A stretch of DNA of 64,000 nt, taken from contig CACFAT010000002.1 in NCBI GenBank assembly GCA_902564385.1, positions 1 through 64,000 of the forward strand, read 5' to 3'. The stretch is from an uncultured Pelagibacteraceae bacterium. GTDB lineage: Bacteria > Pseudomonadota > Alphaproteobacteria > Pelagibacterales > Pelagibacteraceae. Positions 10,785-19,265 of this stretch are shown in pieces. The notes under the pieces were generated by a model, which did no database searches, was not told the origin of the DNA, and worked only from the letters and a program-made list of their open reading frames with translations. Each line of letters opens with the position of its first letter. The first letter of the stretch is position 1. Position numbers and translations under genes: made by a program.

Positions 10785-12605
10785 ATGTGTGGAATAGTTG
10801 GAATTACAAGCTCTAAAGAGGTAACTCCCAGAATTATAAGTTCATTAAAAAAACTTGAGTATAGAGGCTACGACTCTGCAGGTTTAGCAACTCTTTCAAA
10901 TGGAAATATAAATGAGGTAAAATGTGAGGGTAGAGTAGACGCTTTAGAGAAAAACATAATACAAACTAAAATATCTGGCTCTATTGGTATCGGACATGTA
11001 AGGTGGGCAACTCATGGAAAACCTAGTTCAATAAATGCACATCCTCATTCATCAGAAGACGTATCTGTAGTTCACAATGGCATAATTGAAAATTCAACTA
11101 TTCTAAAAAAGTTATTAGAAAACAAAGGTTATAAGTTTAAATCACAAACAGACACAGAAGTAATAGTTCATTTGGTAACTGATTATTTAAAAAAAAATAA
11201 CCTTAAAAATACAATTATAAAAGTTTTAAAAAAATTACACGGTAGTTTTGCGCTAGGAATAATATTTAAAGACCAACCAGATTTAATAGTTGGGGCAAGA
11301 AGAGGCTCTCCTCTTGCAGTTGGTTATGGTCCAAATGAACACTATCTTGGTTCAGACTCTTATGCATTAAAGTCAATGACTAATAAAATTTCATATTTAA
11401 ATGATGGAGAATTTTGCATATTAAAAAAAGATCAAGTCGAATTTTTTGATGCTGATGGAACCAAAGTAAACAAAAAAATTTTAAATCTTTCTAAAGATGA
11501 TCAAAATTATGAAAAAGGAGATTACAAATATTATATGGCTAAAGAAATAGACGAGCAGCCGATTACCTTAAAAAATTGTGTAAATGAGTACATCGACAAA
11601 CATAACAAAGAAATAAATATTTATAATTTTCCTTGGAAAATCAATGAAATTTCATCAGTAATTTTAATTGGATGTGGAACAGCATATCACTCATGTCTTG
11701 TTGCAAAGTATTGGTTTGAGCAAAATACAAGTTTAGATGTGAGTGTTGATATAGCATCTGAATTTAGATATCGAAAAATTAAATTTAAAAAAGATTGTCT
11801 TTATATTTTTGTTTCTCAATCTGGAGAGACTGCGGATACATTTGCTGCATTAGATTTGTGTAAAAAGAATAATGTTAAAACTTGTGCAGTAGTAAATGTT
11901 GTTGAAAGTTCAATTGCAAGAGATGCAGATCTAGTTTTACCTATTCATTGTGGCCCAGAAGTAGGTGTTGCATCGACAAAGGCTTTTTTAGGACAAATGT
12001 TAGTACTTTATTTATTATGTACTAAGCTTTCTTATGAACAAAAATCAATTAATAAAAAGGACTATCAAAAGAAGATAAAAGATTTACTTTCTTTGTCTAA
12101 ATCTGCAAAAAATACATTGAATATTGAAGATAAAATCCAAACACTTGGAAAAGATTTTGCTAACTCTAAAGGATCAATGTTTTTGGGTAGAGGTTATTCA
12201 TATCCAATTGCGCTTGAAGGTGCTTTAAAATTAAAAGAGCTTGCTTATGTTCATGCCGAAGGTTATCCAGCAGGGGAAATGAAACATGGACCTCTTGCAC
12301 TCATAGAGGAAGGCATGCCAGTAGTAGTAATTGCTCCAAGAGATGAGCATTACAAAAAAACTATTTCAAATATGCAAGAAGTTATATCTAGAGGAGCAAA
12401 AGTTTTACTAATAACAAATAAAAGTACTGATGAAATTTATTCAGAAAATATTTGGGAGCAGATTGAAGTCGATGCCATATCTGATGAACTTATTCCCTTT
12501 TTGACCACTATACCTTTGCAAAAGCTAGCTTATTACTCTGCACTAGATAAAGGATACGATATAGATAAACCAAGAAACTTAGCTAAATCTGTCACTGTTG
12601 AATAA
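10785..12605 (+). CDS. glmS: Glucosamine-6-phosphate synthase (isomerizing)
   Basis: MCGIVGI N-terminus, SIS domains, C-terminal KPRNLAKSVTVE. Confidence 0.96.
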   Translation: MCGIVGITSSKEVTPRIISSLKKLEYRGYDSAGLATLSNGNINEVKCEGRVDALEKNIIQTKISGSIGIGHVRWATHGKPSSINAHPHSSEDVSVVHNGIIENSTILKKLLENKGYKFKSQTDTEVIVHLVTDYLKKNNLKNTIIKVLKKLHGSFALGIIFKDQPDLIVGARRGSPLAVGYGPNEHYLGSDSYALKSMTNKISYLNDGEFCILKKDQVEFFDADGTKVNKKILNLSKDDQNYEKGDYKYYMAKEIDEQPITLKNCVNEYIDKHNKEINIYNFPWKINEISSVILIGCGTAYHSCLVAKYWFEQNTSLDVSVDIASEFRYRKIKFKKDCLYIFVSQSGETADTFAALDLCKKNNVKTCAVVNVVESSIARDADLVLPIHCGPEVGVASTKAFLGQMLVLYLLCTKLSYEQKSINKKDYQKKIKDLLSLSKSAKNTLNIEDKIQTLGKDFANSKGSMFLGRGYSYPIALEGALKLKELAYVHAEGYPAGEMKHGPLALIEEGMPVVVIAPRDEHYKKTISNMQEVISRGAKVLLITNKSTDEIYSENIWEQIEVDAISDELIPFLTTIPLQKLAYYSALDKGYDIDKPRNLAKSVTVE

Positions 12606-12639
12606 ATAATAAAGTCTGTTAAAACAATTCTGAGTTGAA

Positions 12640-14019
12640 ATGAAAAACTGGAAAATAAATAGCTGGAGAAAATACCCTGTCAAACATATTCCTCAATATG
12701 AAGATGAGAAGGAATTGGAGATGGTTTTAAATAAATTGAAAACCTTTCCTCCGTTAGTTTTTGCAGGTGAAACAAGACATTTAAAAGATCAGTTATCAAT
12801 GGTAAATGATGGAAAAGCTTTTCTATTACAAGGTGGTGATTGTGCAGAAAGTTTTGCGGAATTTCATCCTGACAATATAAGAGATACCTTTAAGGTTATT
12901 CTTCAAATGGCTTTGGTGATGACTTATTCGGCATCTTTACCTATCGTGAAACTAGGAAGAATTGCTGGACAATTTTCAAAACCAAGAAGTGCACCAACTG
13001 AAAAACAAGGAGATAAAGAATTACCAAGTTATTTAGGTGATAATATAAATGCAATAGATTTTAATGAAAAAGCTAGAAGACCTGATCCAAAAAGAATGTT
13101 TAAGGCTTATTCTCAATCTGCATCAACTTTAAACCTTTTAAGAGCATTTTCAAAAGGTGGTTTTGCTGACCTAAATAAGGTTCACTTATGGAATTTAGAT
13201 TATATTAAGAAAAGTCCCCAATCTAAGAAATTTAGAGAATTAGAAGATAAAATAGCAGATGCACTGGCTTTTATGGATGCTTGTGGAATTACATCTGATT
13301 TTAATAATAGATTATATACAGTCAACTTTTGGACTTCTCATGAAGCTTTACACTTACCTTTTGAGGAAAGCATGACAAGAGTAGATTCAACTACAGGTGA
13401 ATATCATGATACCTCAGCTCACTTTGTTTGGATAGGAGATAGAACAAGACAATTAGATGGAGGACATGTAGAGTTTTGTAAAGGAATAGAAAACCCAATT
13501 GGAATCAAATGTGGTCCAACTTCTAAACCTGATGAGATTGCAAAAATATGTGAAGTTATAAATCCTAAAAACGAAAAAGGGAAAATAACTTTAATATCAA
13601 GATTCGGACATCAAAACGTTGAAAAATTTTTACCAAAATTAATCAGAGGAATTAAAAAGGAAGGTTTAAATGTAGTTTGGTCATGTGATCCAATGCATGG
13701 AAATACAATTAAATCAACTACTGGTTTTAAAACGAGACCGTTTAATGATGTTGTAAGCGAAGTTAAAAATGTATTTGCAGTTCATCAAGCAGAAGGTTCT
13801 TATGCTGGTGGTCTTCATGTTGAAATGACAGGACAAGATGTGACAGAGTGTACTGGTGGAGCAAAAAAAATATCAGATGCAGATTTATCAAGCAGATATC
13901 ATACGCACTGCGATCCAAGATTAAATTCGGATCAAGCTATAGAATTAGCGTTTTTAATTTCAGATGAGATAAAAAAGAATAGTTTGTATTCTAAATCTGC
14001 AATTAAAGCGGCATCTTAA
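12640..14019 (+). CDS. Class II DAHP synthase
   Basis: FLLQGGDCAESF, GRIAGQFSKPRS, WSCDPMHGNT. Confidence 0.93.
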   Translation: MKNWKINSWRKYPVKHIPQYEDEKELEMVLNKLKTFPPLVFAGETRHLKDQLSMVNDGKAFLLQGGDCAESFAEFHPDNIRDTFKVILQMALVMTYSASLPIVKLGRIAGQFSKPRSAPTEKQGDKELPSYLGDNINAIDFNEKARRPDPKRMFKAYSQSASTLNLLRAFSKGGFADLNKVHLWNLDYIKKSPQSKKFRELEDKIADALAFMDACGITSDFNNRLYTVNFWTSHEALHLPFEESMTRVDSTTGEYHDTSAHFVWIGDRTRQLDGGHVEFCKGIENPIGIKCGPTSKPDEIAKICEVINPKNEKGKITLISRFGHQNVEKFLPKLIRGIKKEGLNVVWSCDPMHGNTIKSTTGFKTRPFNDVVSEVKNVFAVHQAEGSYAGGLHVEMTGQDVTECTGGAKKISDADLSSRYHTHCDPRLNSDQAIELAFLISDEIKKNSLYSKSAIKAAS

Positions 14020-14056
14020 CAGTTTAAAAATAAATTTTTTTTCTTATATTTAAATT

Positions 14057-14794
14057 ATGACACCCAAAGATAAAGTGAATCACATTAGAAACTGGATTTC
14101 AGATTATGTGAATTCTATGCCAAAAAAAGCTCAATCTTTAGTGATTGGTATTTCTGGTGGAATAGACTCATCAGTCTCAAGTACATTAAGTGCAATGACT
14201 GGTTTAAAAACAATTGTTTTATCAATGCCTATTAAACAAAAATCTGCACAACATGATCTAAGTTTGGCGCATCAAGAATGGTTAAAGAAGAATTTTAGCA
14301 ATGTAGAGGGACACACATTAGAATTAGATAGTTTATTCAAAACATTTGAAGGAACACTAAACAATTTTGGTAGTGAACACGGGATGGCAAACTCTAGAGC
14401 AAGATTAAGAATGACAACACTTTATCAAGTAGCGGCCGCAAATAATGGAATAGTCGTTGGAACAGGAAATAAAGTAGAGGATTTTGGAGTTGGTTTTTAT
14501 ACAAAATATGGTGATGGTGGAGTAGATATTTCTCCAATAGCAGATTGTAATAAAACTGAGGTATGGGAACTTGGTAAAGAACTTGGAATTTTAAAAGAGA
14601 TTATTGATGCTCCTCCTACAGATGGTTTATGGGATGATGGTCGTACTGATGAGGGACAGCTTGGTTTGTCATATAAAGAATTAGAAGAAGCGATGGACAA
14701 TGAAAATTCTGTAAATCGAGATAAATATAATTCAATTCGAAGCGCAAATTTGCATAAAATGGAACCTATTCCAGTATGCAAAATTCCTAATTAA
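14057..14794 (+). CDS. nadE: NAD+ synthetase, ammonia-dependent (no glutaminase domain)
   Basis: ISGGIDSSVSS, GTGNKVEDFGVGFYTKYGDGGVDISPIAD. Confidence 0.9.
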   Translation: MTPKDKVNHIRNWISDYVNSMPKKAQSLVIGISGGIDSSVSSTLSAMTGLKTIVLSMPIKQKSAQHDLSLAHQEWLKKNFSNVEGHTLELDSLFKTFEGTLNNFGSEHGMANSRARLRMTTLYQVAAANNGIVVGTGNKVEDFGVGFYTKYGDGGVDISPIADCNKTEVWELGKELGILKEIIDAPPTDGLWDDGRTDEGQLGLSYKELEEAMDNENSVNRDKYNSIRSANLHKMEPIPVCKIPN

Positions 14795-14839
14795 TCAAAT
14801 AGATTCACAAATCCATAATTTAAGTATATTCCTAGTTGT

Positions 14840-16201
14840 ATGGCTAAAGATATATTTATAACTAATAGTCTAGGTGGTAAGAAAGAAAAATTTACTCCCA
14901 AAAATGAAAAATCCATAGGCATGTATGTTTGTGGTCCTACTGTTTATGATGATCCACATATTGGTAATGCCAGACCATTAGTTGTTTTTGATATTCTGTA
15001 TAAAATTTTAAAAAATAGATATGGATCAACATCTGTAAGATATATCAGAAATATAACAGACATAGATGACAAAATAATCAAAGCATCTAATGATCAAAAT
15101 ATTTCTATAAACGATTTAACTTCAAAAATTACTGAAAATTTTCATAAGGATTGTAATTACTTAAAATGTGAAACACCATCTAATGAACCAAAGGCAACAG
15201 AAAATATAAAACAAATGATTGAAATGATCACAGAACTGGAGAAAAAAGGGTTTGCATATTCAAAGGATAAGCATGTTTATTTTGAAGTAAAAAAATTTAG
15301 TGATTATGGAAAACTATCTAATAAAAAGTTAGATGAATTAATAGCTGGTTCACGAGTAGAGGTTTCAGAAATAAAAAAAAATCCTGAAGATTTTGTATTA
15401 TGGAAACCATCAACAGATAAAGAGCCTTCATGGGAATCTCCTTGGGGCAAAGGCAGACCTGGTTGGCACTTAGAATGTTCGGTTATGTCTAAAAGATATT
15501 TGGGTGAAGAATTTGATATTCATGGGGGCGGTAGAGACTTGATTTTTCCTCATCATGAAAACGAAATAGCTCAATCAAGATGTGCAAATGAAACAAATTC
15601 ATTTGCAAATTATTGGGTTCATAATGGATTTATAACTCTTTCTAATGAAAAAATGGCAAAATCTCAGGGAAATATTTTAAAAATAAAAGATTTTAAAAAT
15701 AAATATAATGGCCAAGTTTTAAGATTAGCATTAATTAGTGCTCACTATAGACAGGGATTAGATTGGAATGAAAAACTAATATCAGAATGTGAGAAGACTT
15801 TAAGCAAATGGTATTCAGCCTATTCTGATGTTCATAAAAGTACAATATTACCAGACGAATTATTAGATCCTTTATATGACGATTTAAACACCCCAGGCTA
15901 TATTGCTAATTTACATTCTTTATATAGTAAAGCTTCAACTGGAACGAACGAGGATAAAGCAACTTTTGTAAAAGCTTGCAATTTTATAGGTTTATTAACT
16001 GATACTTCGGAAGAGTGGCTACAAACAAAAAAAAATACAATTTCTCTTTCAGAAGATGAAATTAATTCAAAAATAGTTGAGAGAAATAAAGCAAGAGATG
16101 AAAAAAATTATGAATTAGCTGACAAAATTAGAAAAGATCTTTTAGATAAGGGTATTTTAATTGAAGATAAAGATGGTACAACCTCGTGGAAATTAAAATG
16201 A
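14840..16201 (+). CDS. cysS: Cysteinyl-tRNA synthetase
   Basis: MYVCGPTVYDDPHIGNAR, GWHLECSVMS, KMAKSQGN. Confidence 0.95.
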   Translation: MAKDIFITNSLGGKKEKFTPKNEKSIGMYVCGPTVYDDPHIGNARPLVVFDILYKILKNRYGSTSVRYIRNITDIDDKIIKASNDQNISINDLTSKITENFHKDCNYLKCETPSNEPKATENIKQMIEMITELEKKGFAYSKDKHVYFEVKKFSDYGKLSNKKLDELIAGSRVEVSEIKKNPEDFVLWKPSTDKEPSWESPWGKGRPGWHLECSVMSKRYLGEEFDIHGGGRDLIFPHHENEIAQSRCANETNSFANYWVHNGFITLSNEKMAKSQGNILKIKDFKNKYNGQVLRLALISAHYRQGLDWNEKLISECEKTLSKWYSAYSDVHKSTILPDELLDPLYDDLNTPGYIANLHSLYSKASTGTNEDKATFVKACNFIGLLTDTSEEWLQTKKNTISLSEDEINSKIVERNKARDEKNYELADKIRKDLLDKGILIEDKDGTTSWKLK

Positions 16202-17799
16202 GTAAAGAAAAAATCTATATATTTGATACAACACTAAGAGATGGGGCACAAACTCAAGGCGTTGACTTTTCATTAAATGAAAAAGAAAAAATTGCTAAAT
16301 CTTTAGATAACCTAGGAGTTGATTATATCGAAGGGGGCTGGCCAGGAGCAAATCCAACAGATACAGAATTTTTCAATAAGGATCTAAATTTTAAAAACGC
16401 TAATCTTACTGCTTTTGGTATGACTAAAAAATCAGAGCATAGTGCAAAAAATGACCCTATGTTGTCATCTCTGATTAATTCAAAGAGTTCATCAGTTTGT
16501 TTATTTGGTAAAAGTTGGGATTTTCATGTGGATGTCGCCTTGGGTATTTCAAACGATCAAAATTTAGAAAATATAAGCGAGAGTGCAAAGCATATAGTTA
16601 ATTCAGGTAAAGAATTTATGTTTGATGCTGAACATTTTTTTGATGGTTATAAATCTAATCCTGAATATGCAATATCATGTTTAAAAGCTGCATATGATAA
16701 TGGTGCAAGATGGATTGTGTTATGTGATACCAATGGAGGAACATTGCCTCACGAAATTTCTAAAATTGTTGAAAGAGTAACAAAGCATATACCTGGAAAA
16801 AACCTAGGAATTCATGCCCACAACGATACTGAAAATGCAGTTGCCAATAGTTTAGTAGCTGTACAAGCAGGAGTTAGACAGGTTCAGGGCACAATAAATG
16901 GACTTGGAGAAAGATGTGGTAATGCAAATTTAATGTCTTTGATCCCAACTTTTTTTTTAAAAAAAGATTTTTCAGACAAATATGAAATTAATATTAAACC
17001 TGAAAACATTAAAAATTTAACTCAATGTTCAAGATTATTAGATGAAATACTGAATAGAAAACCAAATAAACATTTACCCTATGTGGGTGCATCTGCATTT
17101 TCACACAAAGGTGGAATGCATGTATCAGCTGTACAAAAAGATCCGAAAACTTATGAACATATTAATCCTGATGAAGTAGGTAATGCTAGGAATATTGTTG
17201 TTTCTGATCAATCTGGACAATCTAATATAATGTCTAGATTAAATGCAATTGGTATTAATATTAAAAAAGACGATCCAAAAATTAAAAAACTTCTTCATGA
17301 AGTAAAAGATAGAGAGTTCATAGGATATAGTTACGATGGTGCTGATGCATCTTTTGAACTATTGGCTAGAAGATTGATGGGGGAAATACCAAGATATATT
17401 TCAATTAATGAGTATGATGTTTCTGTTAAGAAAGATTCAACTGGTGAAGTTGTATCATTTGCAAAAGCAAAACTTGAAGTAGATGGTCATGAAATATTAT
17501 GTGAAGGCGATGGCAATGGACCCGTTAATGCATTAGATAATGCGATAAGAAAAAATGTAAATAAACTTGAAAAATATTCAGAATATTTAAAAGATTTAAA
17601 GCTAGTTGATTACAAAGTTAGAATTTTAAATACAGGAACTGGAGCCGTTACTAGAGTTTCTATAGAAAGTGCAGACTCAAAACATGGTAATTGGTTCACA
17701 ATAGGAGTTTCTCCAAATATTATTGATGCATCTTTTAAAGCTCTTGTTGATAGTTTGGATTATAAGCTTTTCAAGGATAATGCTCCTGCTAGTACTTGA
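16198..17799 (+). CDS. cimA: Citramalate synthase / isopropylmalate synthase family
   Basis: FDTTLRDGAQTQGVDFS, GIHAHNDTENAVANS; ATGA overlap with cysS. Confidence 0.83.
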   Translation: MSKEKIYIFDTTLRDGAQTQGVDFSLNEKEKIAKSLDNLGVDYIEGGWPGANPTDTEFFNKDLNFKNANLTAFGMTKKSEHSAKNDPMLSSLINSKSSSVCLFGKSWDFHVDVALGISNDQNLENISESAKHIVNSGKEFMFDAEHFFDGYKSNPEYAISCLKAAYDNGARWIVLCDTNGGTLPHEISKIVERVTKHIPGKNLGIHAHNDTENAVANSLVAVQAGVRQVQGTINGLGERCGNANLMSLIPTFFLKKDFSDKYEINIKPENIKNLTQCSRLLDEILNRKPNKHLPYVGASAFSHKGGMHVSAVQKDPKTYEHINPDEVGNARNIVVSDQSGQSNIMSRLNAIGINIKKDDPKIKKLLHEVKDREFIGYSYDGADASFELLARRLMGEIPRYISINEYDVSVKKDSTGEVVSFAKAKLEVDGHEILCEGDGNGPVNALDNAIRKNVNKLEKYSEYLKDLKLVDYKVRILNTGTGAVTRVSIESADSKHGNWFTIGVSPNIIDASFKALVDSLDYKLFKDNAPAST

Positions 17800-18518
17800 T
17801 GTCATTAAGAAATATAACTTTTATTTTACACAAACCTCAACTATCAGAAAATATAGGAGCCTGTGCTAGAGCTTTAAAAAACTTTAATTTTACCAATCTA
17901 TCAGTTGTTAATCCTAAACCATCATTTCCAAATGACAAAATTATTGCAACATCTGTTGGCGCAAAAGATGTTATTAAAGAAGCAAAAGTATATGAAAATT
18001 TAGAAACATCATTAAGCAATTTAGATATATTGGTTGCAACATCAGCAAGATTTAGAAATAAAAATATTAAACACATTTCAATAACTGATCTAAATAAGAT
18101 TAATTACAAAAAAAAGGTTGGTTTTCTTTTTGGATCAGAAGCATCTGGGTTATCAAATAATGAAGTTAGTTATGCTGATTATACTTTACAAATCCCAAGT
18201 AATAAGAATTTTAGATCCTTAAATTTGTCTCATAGTCTAATTATTGTAGCTCAAATAGTAAGCGGGCTAATTTCAAATAAAAAGTTTTCCTTTGAAAAGT
18301 CAAAAAAAATTAAAAGTGCAAATAAGAATGACATTCAAAGAATGTTAAATTTGTGCATTAATAATTTAGAAAATAAGAATTTTTTTCACCCACCTGAAAA
18401 AAAACCGATCATGATGGAAAATTTAAGAAGTATTTTCTATAAACTCAATCTTTCAGAAAAAGAAACTCGTATTTTATCGAGTGTATTTGCTGGTTTAAGT
18501 AAGGAAAAGGTTGATTGA
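17799..18518 (+). CDS. SpoU/TrmH family RNA methyltransferase, TrmJ-like
   Basis: LHKPQLSENIGACARAL, LFGSEASGLSNNEV, LNLSHSLIIVA. Confidence 0.85.
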   Translation: MSLRNITFILHKPQLSENIGACARALKNFNFTNLSVVNPKPSFPNDKIIATSVGAKDVIKEAKVYENLETSLSNLDILVATSARFRNKNIKHISITDLNKINYKKKVGFLFGSEASGLSNNEVSYADYTLQIPSNKNFRSLNLSHSLIIVAQIVSGLISNKKFSFEKSKKIKSANKNDIQRMLNLCINNLENKNFFHPPEKKPIMMENLRSIFYKLNLSEKETRILSSVFAGLSKEKVD

Positions 18519-18553
18519 CAAAACATAACTTAGGCTTATAAGACCTCATACTA

Positions 18554-19171
18554 ATGACAAAAAGATTAAACTCTAAACATAAAGTAGATAGAAGATTAAA
18601 AGTAAATTTATGGGGCAGACCCAAAAGCCCTTTTAATACAAGAGCCTATCCTCCAGGACAGCATGGACAAACAAAAGCTGGCAAACCTTCAGACTACGGA
18701 ATTCAACTTCAAGCAAAACAGAAATTAAAATCATATTATGGTAATATGAATGAAAGACAGTTTAGAAATGTTTACAAAAAAGCAATCATGAAAAAAGGTG
18801 ATACTGCTGAAAACTTAATAGGATTATTAGAGAGAAGATTGGATGCTGTAATTTATAGATCAAAGTTATCAAACACTATTTTTTCATCAAGACAATTAAT
18901 TAATCATGGTCATGTTAAAGTTAATGGAAAAAAGGTAAATATTGCGAGTTATCAAGTCAAAGAAGAAGATACAATTGAAATTAGAGATAAATCTAAACAA
19001 CTTGCTTTAATTGATATTGCGCTTGCAAACAAAGAAAGAGAAGTTCCTGAATATCTACAATTAGACGAAAAGAATAAAAAAGTTAAATTTGTAAGAATTC
19101 CATCTTTTGAAGAGGTTCCTTATCCAGTTGTAATGGAGCCAAACTTGGTAATTGAATATTACTCCAGATAA
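18554..19171 (+). CDS. rpsD: 30S ribosomal protein S4
   Basis: [34 protein letters not shown]. Confidence 0.96.
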   Translation: MTKRLNSKHKVDRRLKVNLWGRPKSPFNTRAYPPGQHGQTKAGKPSDYGIQLQAKQKLKSYYGNMNERQFRNVYKKAIMKKGDTAENLIGLLERRLDAVIYRSKLSNTIFSSRQLINHGHVKVNGKKVNIASYQVKEEDTIEIRDKSKQLALIDIALANKEREVPEYLQLDEKNKKVKFVRIPSFEEVPYPVVMEPNLVIEYYSR

Positions 19172-19265
19172 AAACTAACAATTATATATCAATTCATAAG
19201 CGTCATATTAGATATACTTCTTAATTAGTTATATTAGCTACAATTTTCATGTAAAATATATAATT

